The translations under genes were made by a program, and so were the position numbers. Below the pieces are notes generated by a model that worked only from the letters and a program-made list of their open reading frames with translations, was not told the DNA's origin and did not search any database. From JANMDN01 sp031376285 (GTDB taxonomy: Bacteria; Actinomycetota; Thermoleophilia; Miltoncostaeales; Miltoncostaeaceae), in contig JANMDN010000038.1 of NCBI GenBank assembly GCA_031376285.1, positions 6,769 through 70,768 of the forward strand: DNA of 64,000 bases, in the 5' to 3' direction. This document shows, piece by piece, positions 24,694 through 34,012 of this stretch (the stretch's first letter is position 1; the number at the start of each line of letters is the position of its first letter).

Positions 24694-25839
24694 ATGACGG
24701 CGGGGAGGGCAATGCGACTGACCGAGATGGCACACGGCGCGGGATGCGGCTGCAAGCTCGGTCCAGGCCAGCTTCGTGAGGTTCTTGCTGCTCTTCCAGG
24801 TGTCCCGTTCGACCCCAATATCCTCGTCAGCGGGGCGACGAGCGACGACGCCGCCGTCATTCGCGTTCGCGACGACCTTGCGATCGTCGCGACGGTGGAC
24901 TTCTTCACTCCCATCGTCGACGACCCCGCGACGTTCGGCGCAGTCGCCGCGACGAACGCGCTCTCGGATCTCTACGCCATGGGCGCGACCCCCCTCATGT
25001 CGCTTGCGGTCGCGGCGTTTCCCAAGGACGGCGATCTCTCGGTGCTCGGCGAGATCATGCGGAGCGGAGCGGAGGTTGCCCTCGCAGCCGGGTGTCCGGT
25101 TCTCGGCGGCCACACGATTGACGACGCCGAGCCGAAGTACGGGCTCGTCGCGATCGGCACGGTCGATCCAGCCCAGATGATGACGAACGCCGCCGGCAGG
25201 CCAGGGGACATGCTCGTCCTCACGAAAGCCCTTGGTATCGGGGCCATCGCCTCAGGCATGAAGGCAGAGATCGCGCCCGAACCAGTCGCGGCGGCGGCGG
25301 TCGCCTCGATGCTGCAAACGAATGCGGCGGCCAGTGCGGCCGCGCTCGCGGCCGGGGTCCGTTGCGCGACCGATGTGACGGGTTTCGGACTCCTCGGACA
25401 CCTTCACGAGCTCGCCGCCGCAAGCGGCGTCGGCGCAGCCCTCCGCGTGGATCGCATCCCTGCGCTCCCGGGGGCCCTTGAGCTGATCTCGGCGGGGCAC
25501 GTCCCTGGCGGCACCGAGCGCAATCGCGCGTTCCTGGCCGAGCACGTCGACTTCGCCGACCAGATCACCGAGGGTGCTCGAACGCTGCTCTTTGACCCCC
25601 AAACGAGCGGTGGGCTCCTGCTCGCCGTTGCCGCCGAACGGCTGCCTGCCCTGATGAGCGAACTGGGCTCGCGTGGTGTCGTCGCGAGCCCGATCGGGCG
25701 GCTCCTGTCCGAGCCCGTCGGCCGGATCGGCGTCCTCAGCCCCGTGAACCAGGTCGGCCCGTCGGGCGGCGGCAGCCAAACCGCGGCTCGGGACGACCTC
25801 CCGGAGGGCCTCAAGGAGTCGGAAGGGGAGGCATCCTGA
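24694..25839 (+). CDS. selD: Selenophosphate synthetase (selenide, water dikinase)
   Basis: Makes selenophosphate from selenide and ATP, the selenium donor for Sec-tRNA, selenouridine and some molybdenum hydroxylases. The catalytic motif is HGAGCGCK with Cys18, Cys20 and Lys21 (the Sec/Cys position is Cys here). Also seen: DDAAVIRV, ATVDFFTPIVDDP, NALSDLYAMGATPL and GGHTIDDAEPKYGL. 381 aa from ATG 24694; ATG 24712, close behind GGAGG, is an alternative. It proves that this organism uses selenium and supports the UGA-containing gene at 52546-53079. No selA/selB lies nearby. The next gene overlaps it by 4 bases. Confidence 0.96.
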   Translation: MTAGRAMRLTEMAHGAGCGCKLGPGQLREVLAALPGVPFDPNILVSGATSDDAAVIRVRDDLAIVATVDFFTPIVDDPATFGAVAATNALSDLYAMGATPLMSLAVAAFPKDGDLSVLGEIMRSGAEVALAAGCPVLGGHTIDDAEPKYGLVAIGTVDPAQMMTNAAGRPGDMLVLTKALGIGAIASGMKAEIAPEPVAAAAVASMLQTNAAASAAALAAGVRCATDVTGFGLLGHLHELAAASGVGAALRVDRIPALPGALELISAGHVPGGTERNRAFLAEHVDFADQITEGARTLLFDPQTSGGLLLAVAAERLPALMSELGSRGVVASPIGRLLSEPVGRIGVLSPVNQVGPSGGGSQTAARDDLPEGLKESEGEAS

Positions 25840-26864
25840 TCACCACGCGGCTGGCCCGGCTGCGGCAGCGCCATCGCCTGAGCCTCTCGGCGATCCTCCG
25901 GCGTTTTCGTCTGCCGTTTGCGCTCCTTGCCAGCGCGATCGCCTACGGCACGCTTGGCTACTGGCTGGTCTTCGGCTGGAGCCTCTCGGATGCCTTCTAC
26001 ATGACGGCCATCACGCTCACCACGGTGGGCTTTCGGGAAGTCCAGCCGCTTGACGTCGGAGGGCAACTCTTCACGGCGTCGACGCTCTTCTTCGGCCTCG
26101 GGGCCGTGTTCGTCGTGCTCGGAACGCTGACGGAGCTTGTCGTCAGCGGACATCTTTCAGGACTTCTCAGGGAGAATCAGGTGCGACGCAAAGTTGACGC
26201 CATGTCGGGGCACCACATCATCTGCGCGTACGGGAGAGTCGGGCGCGCGGCCGCAGCTGAGTTCGCCGCGGCAGGTGAGCCGTTCATCGTCTTGGACATC
26301 GACGACCGACTTCAGCCGGCGATGGAGCGTGACGAGGTCGTCCACCGCATCGCCGACCCGACCGAGGAAGCCGTGCTGCGCGACGCCGGCATCGATCGCG
26401 CGCGGAGCCTCGTGTGCGCGGTCGACTCGGACGCGACGAACGTCTACATCACCCTCACGGCGCGGGCCATGAGCCCCGATCTGACGATCGTTGCGCGTGC
26501 GTCCCGACCCGAGTCGGTCGATCGACTCGTCCGAGCTGGGGCCGACCGCGTCGTCCAGCCATACGCCCTTTCAGGAAGCCACATGGCCGCGCTCTCACTG
26601 CACCCGTCGGTGATCGACTTCTTCGACCTCGCGCACACGACGACAGGCCTGCGGGTGGAGGAAATCCAGGTCCGAGAAGGGTCAATGCTCGACGGCCGCC
26701 TCGTCTCAGAGGCGTGTCCCACCTCAAGCGGTATCACGCCGCTTGCACTGCGCCGCGCCGCCGGGACGATCCTTGCCCCACCACCCGGGGACGCCCGTCT
26801 CCGAACCGGCGACGCCATCGTCGCGTTCGGGCCGATTGGCGCTCTCGAAGCGCTCGAGCGTTAG
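25836..26864 (+). CDS. Two-TM potassium channel with RCK domain, probable CTG start
   Basis: 342 aa. TM1 (FALLASAIAYGTLGYWLV), a pore loop ITLTTVGFREVQPL, TM2 (LFFGLGAVFVVLGTLTEL), then a TrkA-N/RCK Rossmann domain from about residue 120 (HHIICAYGRVGRAAAAEFA) and a TrkA-C domain (VEEIQVREGSMLDGRLV). The first in-frame ATG (26001) falls inside the pore region and would delete TM1. Conserved sequence continues upstream to the selD stop, where only CTG (25836, in a CTGA overlap) or ATC (25839) can initiate, behind AAGGGGAGG. The filter reads TVGFRE rather than TVGYGD. It ends in a 4-base convergent overlap with the peptide permease gene. Confidence 0.82.
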   Translation: MITTRLARLRQRHRLSLSAILRRFRLPFALLASAIAYGTLGYWLVFGWSLSDAFYMTAITLTTVGFREVQPLDVGGQLFTASTLFFGLGAVFVVLGTLTELVVSGHLSGLLRENQVRRKVDAMSGHHIICAYGRVGRAAAAEFAAAGEPFIVLDIDDRLQPAMERDEVVHRIADPTEEAVLRDAGIDRARSLVCAVDSDATNVYITLTARAMSPDLTIVARASRPESVDRLVRAGADRVVQPYALSGSHMAALSLHPSVIDFFDLAHTTTGLRVEEIQVREGSMLDGRLVSEACPTSSGITPLALRRAAGTILAPPPGDARLRTGDAIVAFGPIGALEALER

Positions 26865-27799
26865 GCCTGGTCCTTCGAGGTGGCGCTGTGGCCGTGCGGG
26901 TCGAGCGCGTCGCGCAGGGCATCGCCGAGGAAGCTCACAAAGAGGACCGTCAAGACAATGATGGCGCCCGGGAAGACGACCCCCCACCAGCGCCCGACGA
27001 GCACACCGTCTTGGGAGTGCTGGATGATGTTTCCCCAGGAGGGGTTGTCGATGTAGGCGAGGCCGATCCCGAGAAACGACAGCGTCGCCTCCAGGATGAT
27101 GGCGGTTCCTACGAGCAGCGTCGCGGAGACGACGATCACCGGGACGGCCCCCGGGAGAATGTGGCGCCAGATGATCCGCCAGGGGCGCACCCCTGACGCG
27201 CGGGCGGCCTGAACGAAGTCGCGCTCCTTAAGCGAAATGAACTCGGCTCGAATCAGACGGGTGACCGTCATCCAGGAGATCGCGGCGATGATCAGCACGA
27301 TGGCCGGAATGCTGAGCTTGCCGACTGCGGCCGCCAGCGCGGCGAGCGTGGCAAGCCCAGGGAGGGTGAGGAAAATGTCGGTGATCCGCGAGATCACGCT
27401 GTCGGCTACGCCACCCGCGTAGCCCGCGACCGCACCGGAAAGCGCGCCGACGACCACGGCGACAACAGCCGCGGCGAACCCGATCAGGAGTGACGTACGT
27501 CCGCCATACATGACCTGCGCGAAGATATCCTCGCCGAGGTCACCCGTCCCGAAGATGTGCGGCCAGCCGGGCGACTCCTTCTGGTGGAACTCGTCTGTGC
27601 CGTTCCACGAGAAGGGCGCGACGAACGGATAGATGATCGTCATGAGGGTCAGGAGCAGCAGGGCTGCCGAGGCAATCAGGCCGATCCGGTGGCGGCGGAA
27701 GCGACTCCAGAAGATCTGGAGCTGCGTGCGACTCGCGATCTGGGGTGGCCCAACCGGAGGGGCGGCCGCGGGCGGTTCGAGTGCGGAGTGAGGCGTCAC
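26861..27799 (-). CDS. Peptide/opine ABC transporter permease (DppC/OppC type)
   Basis: 312 aa inner-membrane permease with about six helices. An N-terminal OppC-like segment (FRRHRIGLIASAALLLLTLM) precedes the BPD domain with the EAA loop (QAARASGVRPWRIIWRHILP). GTG 27799 overlaps the stop of the upstream permease (GTGA). Third gene of the minus-strand unit oppA-oppB-oppC; the ATPases are encoded divergently at 30838-32894. Confidence 0.92.
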   Translation of the reverse strand: MTPHSALEPPAAAPPVGPPQIASRTQLQIFWSRFRRHRIGLIASAALLLLTLMTIIYPFVAPFSWNGTDEFHQKESPGWPHIFGTGDLGEDIFAQVMYGGRTSLLIGFAAAVVAVVVGALSGAVAGYAGGVADSVISRITDIFLTLPGLATLAALAAAVGKLSIPAIVLIIAAISWMTVTRLIRAEFISLKERDFVQAARASGVRPWRIIWRHILPGAVPVIVVSATLLVGTAIILEATLSFLGIGLAYIDNPSWGNIIQHSQDGVLVGRWWGVVFPGAIIVLTVLFVSFLGDALRDALDPHGHSATSKDQA

Positions 27800-28905
27800 G
27801 CGAGCCGGATCCGAGGGTCGGCGATGGAGTAGGCGACGTCCGCGACGAGATTGAAGAGCACCACCATCGTCGCCCCGATCATCACGATCGCCATCGCCAC
27901 GGGAATGTTCTGGTCCTTGACCGCGGTGATCAGGGTGCTTCCGATGCCGGGCCACGCGAACACCGTCTCGGTGATGATCGCGCCCTGGAAGAGTGCCGCG
28001 GCGTCGATCGCCATGATCGTGATGAGCGGGATCATCGCGTTTCGCATCGCGTGGCGGTAGATCACCCGTCGCTCACTCAGCCCTTTCGCGCGGGCGGTTC
28101 GAAGGTAGTCCTGGTTGAGCACGTCGATCATCGACGAGCGCAGGTAACGGCTCCAGGTCGCGATCGAAATCAGGGTGATCGTCAAAACCGGAAGCACAAG
28201 ATGTCGCAGGTGGTCGAGGGAGAGAAGGCCGTTGTCCTCATACGAGGTCGTTCGCTGGGCAGTGTTCAAGAACAAGTCGCCCTGGTGAAAGCGGAAGAAC
28301 ACGATGCCGAGGACGGCGACGCCGGCACCCACCGCGGCGAGGGTCCAATGGGATCGTCGCATCGTCCTACGCAGGCTTGCGAGCATCAGCGCGATGCCGA
28401 TCACGAGAAGGATCACTCCCCAGCCGGTCTCCTTCATCTGAATGGCCATGAGTTGCAGCATCAGGCCCAGGAAGAACGTCGGGGTCGCAAAGCCCAGGTA
28501 AGAGAGGCCGCTTGCGAGGTTGTCAAAGAGCGAATAGCGAAATCGCGCCCCGAGGAGGCCGACCGGGACGGCGATCAGGAGCGTCACGACGAGCGCGACC
28601 CCGAGCAGCTCGAGCGTGGCCGGCATGCGGTCCATCACCTCGCTGAACACCGACCGGTTTGACTGGAACGATGTCCCCCAGTCGCCTCGGACGAAGCCGC
28701 TCAGCCAGTGCCAATAGCGCTCATGGAACGGCTTGTCGAAGCCGTTCTCACGGAGGAGTCGGCCGACCTCCTCTGCGTCGATCTTCTGGCCCCGGAGCTT
28801 TCCGATGGGATCCCCGACCTGGTACAGGATCGTGAACATCAGCAAGCTCGCAAGGAGCAGGGTCGGGATCGCGACGAGCAGTCGCCGGATCGCGAAGGTG
28901 ATCAC
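27796..28905 (-). CDS. Peptide ABC transporter permease (DppB/OppB type) with extra helices
   Basis: 369 aa. Typical DppB N-terminus (ITFAIRRLLVAIPTLLLASL), BPD domain and EAA loop (TARAKGLSERRVIYRHAMRN). Compared with the usual 305-340 aa it carries an insertion around residues 165-225 containing two additional hydrophobic segments (GWGVILLVIGIALMLASL; HWTLAAVGAGVAVLGIVFF) linked by a basic loop. Pairs with the downstream OppC-type permease. Confidence 0.92.
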   Translation of the reverse strand: MITFAIRRLLVAIPTLLLASLLMFTILYQVGDPIGKLRGQKIDAEEVGRLLRENGFDKPFHERYWHWLSGFVRGDWGTSFQSNRSVFSEVMDRMPATLELLGVALVVTLLIAVPVGLLGARFRYSLFDNLASGLSYLGFATPTFFLGLMLQLMAIQMKETGWGVILLVIGIALMLASLRRTMRRSHWTLAAVGAGVAVLGIVFFRFHQGDLFLNTAQRTTSYEDNGLLSLDHLRHLVLPVLTITLISIATWSRYLRSSMIDVLNQDYLRTARAKGLSERRVIYRHAMRNAMIPLITIMAIDAAALFQGAIITETVFAWPGIGSTLITAVKDQNIPVAMAIVMIGATMVVLFNLVADVAYSIADPRIRLA

Positions 28906-28973
28906 TATTCAGGCCGATGGTCAGGCGGGGTGGGCCGACGCCGCAAGGCGCCGACCCACCGCTGCCGTTCGCG

Positions 28974-30644
28974 CTACCTGGAGGCCTTGCCGCCGATGTA
29001 GAGCCAGTTCTCGGTCTTGTCCGCCGCGCCGATCTGCGTCGGGTTAACGATCACGCCCTGCAGGTTGTCGGCGTAGGCCGTCACCTCGGGACGCTGGTAG
29101 AGCGGGACGAGGTACAAGTTGCTCGCGATGCGATCCTGGATCTGCTTCTGGAGGGAGACTCGGGTCGGGATGGCGAGGGCCTGGTCCGCGCGGTTGAGGA
29201 GCGAGTCCAGTGTCTTGTCCTTGATCCGGTACGTGTTCTGACCCGAGAAGCCGTTCGCCTTCGTCGGGATCACGTCGCTGCGGAAGAGCTGTGATTGGCT
29301 CGGGTCCGAGCTGCCTGAGAACGCGAACTCGGCGACCATGTACTTGCCGGTGTTGTTCGGGCCGTTGGCGTCGAAGAAGTTCTCGTCGAAGATCGGGGTC
29401 ATCTTGATGCCGACCTTGGCAAGTTGGGCCTTCATGAGCTTGAAGTTGTTCTCACGCGTGCTGTTGCCGGCGATGGTGGTGAACGTGATGTTCAGCTCCT
29501 TGCCGCCCTTGGCCCAGATGCCCTTGCCGTTCTTGCGGTAGCCCGATGCGGTCAGCGCCTTGGCAACGGCGCCCGGGTTGGTCTTGTACTTCGCCCAGGA
29601 GGGCTTGTAGTACGGCCGCTGCTCCGGCAGGAGGAAGCTAAAGAGCGGTTTCGTGAAACCGCCGGTTGAGCGCTTGATCAGCTCGGCCGGGTTGATCGCA
29701 TAGGCGATGGCACGGCGCACGTTGATGTCCTTCATGACCGGGTTCTCCTGGTTAAACGCCAGGTGCTCCCAGGTCAATCCGGAGGGAGCGTCAACCTTGG
29801 TCTTGTCGATCTTGCGCAGCTCGGGGATGAGCGCGAAGACCGGCGTCTGTATCCAGTTGATCTCGCCGCTTCGGAACTGGACGTCCTGGGTCTGGGTCGA
29901 CTTCAAGAAGGTGAAGACGATCTTGTCGAGCTTCGGCTTCGTGGATCCCCAGTACTTGGTGTTCGGCAGGAGGACCGCGCTCTCGTCCTTCTTGAAGGAA
30001 TCAATCACGTACGGGCCCGTACCGATGACGACCTTCGGGTCGTCGCCGTTCCAGAGGGTGTTGAAGTCTTTGCCCTCGACGATGTGCTTTGGGATCAGGA
30101 TCGCCCCACCCGATGGCGAGAAGACGTCGCGCCATGGCGCGTACGGCTTCTTGAAGATCACCACTGCGGTCTGGGCGTCGGGAGTTTCGACCGAGGCGAT
30201 CTGGTCAAAGCCGGTACGGCTTGCGGCTTTGAACTTCGGGTCGAGCATTTGGTCGACCGTAAACTTGACGTCCGCGCTCGTGACCGACACGCCGTCGGAC
30301 CATTTGGCCTCCCTGCGGATCTTGAAGGTCACCGTGAACTTCGGCGAGGTCTTCACGAGGCCATTGGTGGTCGAGGGCACGGTCTCGGCGAGCACCGGTG
30401 TGTACTGGAAGGTCTTGGCATCGAAGCCGAGGAGGTTCTCGCACTGGACCGGGCAGAGCACGCGGTGGGTAACGACCGTCGCGCCGCCGAGATCCACCTG
30501 GTTCAGGCCTTCAGGCGCCTGGTCCTCGCCGACGACCACGATGTTTCCCGGCACCGCCATCGCGGAACCGGCCAAAATCGCTCCACCAAGCATGGCGAGC
30601 GGAAGGATGGCCGCTCGGATGCTCCGTCGATGGTTGTCTTGCAT
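28974..30644 (-). CDS. Peptide ABC transporter substrate-binding protein
   Basis: 556 aa SBP_bac_5 family extracellular solute receptor. Signal peptide RRSIRAAILPLAMLGGAILAGSAMA, no lipobox Cys, so it is not an obvious lipoprotein. Family marks include KFTVTFKIRREAKWSDG, PKHIVEGKDFNTLW and the C-terminal SNLYLVPLYQRPEVTAY. ATG 30644 has AGGGGG 8 bases upstream; the longer frame adds 29 non-signal residues. Likely binds oligopeptides. It heads the minus-strand transport unit, 68 bases before oppB, and is divergent from the ATPase genes. Confidence 0.93.
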   Translation of the reverse strand: MQDNHRRSIRAAILPLAMLGGAILAGSAMAVPGNIVVVGEDQAPEGLNQVDLGGATVVTHRVLCPVQCENLLGFDAKTFQYTPVLAETVPSTTNGLVKTSPKFTVTFKIRREAKWSDGVSVTSADVKFTVDQMLDPKFKAASRTGFDQIASVETPDAQTAVVIFKKPYAPWRDVFSPSGGAILIPKHIVEGKDFNTLWNGDDPKVVIGTGPYVIDSFKKDESAVLLPNTKYWGSTKPKLDKIVFTFLKSTQTQDVQFRSGEINWIQTPVFALIPELRKIDKTKVDAPSGLTWEHLAFNQENPVMKDINVRRAIAYAINPAELIKRSTGGFTKPLFSFLLPEQRPYYKPSWAKYKTNPGAVAKALTASGYRKNGKGIWAKGGKELNITFTTIAGNSTRENNFKLMKAQLAKVGIKMTPIFDENFFDANGPNNTGKYMVAEFAFSGSSDPSQSQLFRSDVIPTKANGFSGQNTYRIKDKTLDSLLNRADQALAIPTRVSLQKQIQDRIASNLYLVPLYQRPEVTAYADNLQGVIVNPTQIGAADKTENWLYIGGKASR

Positions 30645-30837
30645 CGGGATTCCCCCTTTGGTTTTCGAGGCCGCGTGAGCGCGTTCGTTGGCGCTGCTGA
30701 CGCGAGGTTCGGTACCGCGTTTGAAAGGCACTGTAGGACGCCTATCGGCAGACTGTCTGAAAGAGTAGAGGAGCGGGGGTATTCCGTGCGTAAACCGCGT
30801 TCACATGCAACGCCCCGGGGCATGATTCAATCCCCGT

Positions 30838-31878
30838 GTGACCGACCAGGCGACGAGCCCCCATGTGGGCCCAGATGCGGCGCTCCTGGAGATTTCCGAC
30901 CTCTCGGTCGAGTTCGATACCGACGACGGCACCGTGAAAGCCGTTGACCACGTGAGCTTCGACGTGCGGGCTGGCGAGACGCTCGCGATCGTCGGGGAGT
31001 CCGGATCCGGTAAGAGCGTGACCGCCCTCGCGATCATGCGGCTCGTGCCGACTCCCCCCGGGCGGATCCGCGGCGAGGTGCGCCTCGGCGGGCGGGACCT
31101 GCTCGGACTCTCGGGCGACGAAATGCGCCGGGTGCGGGGAAACGAAGTCGCGATGGTCTTCCAGGATCCGATGACGGCGCTCAACCCGGTCTTTTCGATC
31201 GGGTCGCAGATCACCGAGTCGCTTGAGCTGCACGAGGGCCTGTCGAGGTCCGCAGCCCGCGACCGCGCTGGCGAGCTGCTCGGCCTCGTCGGGATCGGCG
31301 ACGGAGCGCGCCGCCTCGACGACTACCCGCACGAGTTCTCAGGTGGACAACGCCAGCGGATCATGATCGCGATGGCGCTCGCCTGCAGCCCAAAGCTCCT
31401 GATCGCCGACGAGCCGACGACCGCCCTCGATGTCACCATCCAGGCCCAGATCCTTGATTTGCTGGCCAAACTCCAGCAGGAGTTCGATGCCGGGATCATC
31501 ATCATCACGCACGACCTCGGTGTCGTCGCCCGAGTGGCCGACCGGATTGCCGTCATGTACGCCGGCCGCATCGTCGAGCAGGGCACGGCTGAGGAGATCT
31601 TCGCAGCCCCTCGCCACCCCTACACGTGGGGTCTCCTCGACTCGATCCCGCGCCTGGATGGCGACCGCTCCGCCGCCCTGATCCCGATTCCAGGGAGCCC
31701 GCCCTCGCTCATCAACCGCCCGTCGGGCTGCGCCTTTCACCCGCGTTGCCTCGCTGCGCGCCCGATTTGCCACGTTGACGTGCCTGAGCTCGTCACGCTT
31801 GACGGCGAGCATCGCTCGGCCTGCTTGCGGGCGGAGGACGCGTGGAACGAACGACTCGCGATGGTCGGCGCGTCGTGA
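30838..31878 (+). CDS. Peptide ABC transporter ATPase (OppD/DppD type)
   Basis: 346 aa. Walker A GESGSGKS (about 57-64), signature SGGQRQR, Walker B LLIADEPTTALD, H-loop ITHDLG, and the OppD C-terminal extension with a three-cysteine FeS-like pattern (CAFHPRC, and others). GTG 30838 has no Shine-Dalgarno sequence. A 193-base gap to the divergent SBP gene must contain both promoters. Confidence 0.94.
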   Translation: MTDQATSPHVGPDAALLEISDLSVEFDTDDGTVKAVDHVSFDVRAGETLAIVGESGSGKSVTALAIMRLVPTPPGRIRGEVRLGGRDLLGLSGDEMRRVRGNEVAMVFQDPMTALNPVFSIGSQITESLELHEGLSRSAARDRAGELLGLVGIGDGARRLDDYPHEFSGGQRQRIMIAMALACSPKLLIADEPTTALDVTIQAQILDLLAKLQQEFDAGIIIITHDLGVVARVADRIAVMYAGRIVEQGTAEEIFAAPRHPYTWGLLDSIPRLDGDRSAALIPIPGSPPSLINRPSGCAFHPRCLAARPICHVDVPELVTLDGEHRSACLRAEDAWNERLAMVGAS

Positions 31879-32894
31879 CGACCGCCCCACAGTCGGCCGC
31901 TCCCAGTGCGGCGACGATCGAGGCGCCACTGCTCGAGGTTCGCGACCTCGTTAAGCATTTTCCGATCCGCGGTGGCCTCCTTCAGCGTCAGGTGGGCGCG
32001 GTGCGCGCGGTCGACGGGGTCAGCTTCGAGATTCGCTCAGGCGAGACGCTCGGGCTCGTGGGGGAGTCCGGTTGTGGCAAGAGCACCACCGCGCGAAGCA
32101 TCCTCCGCCTCATCGAGCCGACCTCCGGGGAGGTGCGCTTCGAGGGCGTTGACGTGCTCGCCGCTGACGCCACGACGCTGCGCGCGCTTCGGCGCGAGAT
32201 GCAAATCATCTTCCAGGACCCATACTCGTCGCTGAACCCTCGGATGACCGTCGGAAACATCGTCGCCGAGCCGCTGATCGTCCACAAGATCGGGACTCGC
32301 GACGAGCGCCGCGAGCGCGTCCGGGAGCTGCTTTCGACCGTCGGTCTCAGCCCCGAGCACTACAACCGCTACCCGCACGAGTTCTCCGGTGGCCAGCGTC
32401 AACGGATCGGGATCGCTCGAGCCCTTGCCCTGCGCCCGAAACTCGTGATCTGCGACGAGCCGGTCTCGGCGCTCGACGTGTCGATCCAGGCCCAGATCCT
32501 CAACCTGCTTTCAGAGCTGCAGGACGACCTGAAGCTCACCTACCTCTTCGTCGCCCACGACCTCGCCGTGGTGCGGCACATCTCCGATCGGGTCGCGGTG
32601 ATGTACCTCGGCCACATCGTCGAGGTTGCAGAGAGTGAGGCGCTCTACCGAAACCCGCGCCACCCCTACACCGAGGCACTCCTCGCGTCGATTCCACTCC
32701 CGGATCCGGTCGCCGAGCGGGCGCGACCCCGCATCGTCCTCGCCGGAGAGGTGCCAAACCCGGCGCGGCCGCCGTCGGGCTGCCCGTTCCATCCGCGCTG
32801 CCCGAAGGCCCAGGCGGTTTGCTCGCAGGAGATGCCACCGCTTGTCACCGGCGTCGTCGGTCACAGTGTCGCCTGCCATTTTCCGAACGCGTAG
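31875..32894 (+). CDS. Peptide ABC transporter ATPase (OppF/DppF type)
   Basis: 339 aa. Walker A GESGCGKST, signature SGGQRQR, Walker B LVICDEPVSALD, and the OppF C-terminal domain with CPFHPRCPKA. GTG 31875 overlaps the OppD-type stop (GTGA); a longer frame from 31842 is less likely. Forms the heterodimeric ATPase for the divergent permeases. Confidence 0.94.
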   Translation: MTTAPQSAAPSAATIEAPLLEVRDLVKHFPIRGGLLQRQVGAVRAVDGVSFEIRSGETLGLVGESGCGKSTTARSILRLIEPTSGEVRFEGVDVLAADATTLRALRREMQIIFQDPYSSLNPRMTVGNIVAEPLIVHKIGTRDERRERVRELLSTVGLSPEHYNRYPHEFSGGQRQRIGIARALALRPKLVICDEPVSALDVSIQAQILNLLSELQDDLKLTYLFVAHDLAVVRHISDRVAVMYLGHIVEVAESEALYRNPRHPYTEALLASIPLPDPVAERARPRIVLAGEVPNPARPPSGCPFHPRCPKAQAVCSQEMPPLVTGVVGHSVACHFPNA

Positions 32895-32902
32895 CGGGCA
32901 AC

Positions 32903-33751
32903 TTGGCAAGCGTTCCCGGCCCGCTGAAACCGGTCGTCCGGCTCATCCAGCGCTACTCGAACGGCGAGGCCGACCGCGACGCCGCGGCGCTCGCATACGG
33001 AACGCTGATCGTCACGATTCCGCTTCTCGCGCTGGTGGCGTCGATCAGCGGCTGGGCGCTGCGGGGGCACGACACCCTGCGGGGAGAGATCGCTCAGGCG
33101 GTCGAGCGGGCGATCCCCGGTGGCGGCGCGATGATCGAGGCGGGCATCGGTGGGCTCGGGCGCTCTGCGCCGACGCTCACGGCGATCGCGGCGGTTCTGA
33201 CCGCATGGACAAGCGTCAGCTTGGTCTCACGGCTGCGCACGGCGGTCGAGCGTGCGTGGCGCGACCCACCGTTTCCCGGCGTCAAGGCCAGCCTCATGGC
33301 GCGCGTCCACGATCTCGCGCTCGGCCTGGCGCTCTCGGCCATCGTCCTCGGCTCTGCGCTGATGTCGAGCTTGGCGGTCGCCGATCGCCTCCCCGATTGG
33401 GGGCCATGGCTCGCCCGCGGGGTCAGTCTCCTCGTTGGAATGACCGTGGACGGGGTCATCATCCTCATCGCCATGACGACGCTTCCTCGCCATCGCCACC
33501 GCGTGCGCTCGGTGCTCGCGCCTGCACTCGCGGCGGTGCTCGGGGTGACCGCGGTCAAGACGATTGGAGCCTCGCTCGTGCGGGGCGCGGCCGAACGGGC
33601 GGGACCCGGCTACGGGATCGGCGTCGGGATGATCGCCGCCGCCCTGTCGGTGTACGTCGCCGTTCGGATTCTGCTTCTTGCGATCCACTGGGCGGCCATG
33701 CGACGCGATCGTGAGGAGGCGGGCGTCACCCCGCGACTGGAGCCTGACTGA
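32903..33751 (+). CDS. YihY/UPF0761-family membrane protein
   Basis: 282 aa with about six membrane helices. The N-terminal block RYSNGEADRDAAALAYGTLI and the following VTIPLLALVASI match the YihY (once called RNase BN) family, whose function is still unclear. TTG 32903 starts 8 bases after the OppF stop; an ATG at 32819 would overlap OppF by 75 bases and give an Arg-rich leader foreign to the family. Probably the last gene of the ATPase unit. Confidence 0.8.
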   Translation: MASVPGPLKPVVRLIQRYSNGEADRDAAALAYGTLIVTIPLLALVASISGWALRGHDTLRGEIAQAVERAIPGGGAMIEAGIGGLGRSAPTLTAIAAVLTAWTSVSLVSRLRTAVERAWRDPPFPGVKASLMARVHDLALGLALSAIVLGSALMSSLAVADRLPDWGPWLARGVSLLVGMTVDGVIILIAMTTLPRHRHRVRSVLAPALAAVLGVTAVKTIGASLVRGAAERAGPGYGIGVGMIAAALSVYVAVRILLLAIHWAAMRRDREEAGVTPRLEPD

Positions 33752-33774
33752 GGCGGCCTGCTACCCTGCCGGCC

Positions 33775-34005
33775 GTGACCGCGATCCTCATCACCATCCA
33801 CGCGATTCTCTGCGTGCTCATCGTCTTCCTGGTGCTCCTCCACAGTGGACGTGACACGGGTCTCTCAGGCGCCTTCGGCGTCGGCAGCTCGAGCGGTGCC
33901 TACGGTGGCTCGACCGCCATCGTCGAGCGAAACCTCGACCGCATCACGGTGGCCGTCTCGATTCTCTTTTTCGTCACGACCTACGTCCTCGGCAGGCAGC
34001 TGTAA
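33775..34005 (+). CDS. secG: Preprotein translocase subunit SecG
   Basis: 76 aa, two membrane helices (ILITIHAILCVLIVFLVLL and ITVAVSILFFVTTYVLG) joined by the Gly/Ser loop LSGAFGVGSSSGAYGGS characteristic of SecG, a small subunit of the SecYEG channel. GTG 33775 lies 7 bases after TACCCT (33762-33767) without a Shine-Dalgarno site, suggesting a leaderless transcript. A hairpin terminator follows. Confidence 0.92.
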   Translation: MTAILITIHAILCVLIVFLVLLHSGRDTGLSGAFGVGSSSGAYGGSTAIVERNLDRITVAVSILFFVTTYVLGRQL

Positions 34006-34012
34006 GGGACGA

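Noticed and set aside
27745..28662. Plus-strand open frame of about 305 codons across the oppB region
   Set aside because: Antisense shadow of a clear permease gene with low-complexity His/Asp/Arg composition.
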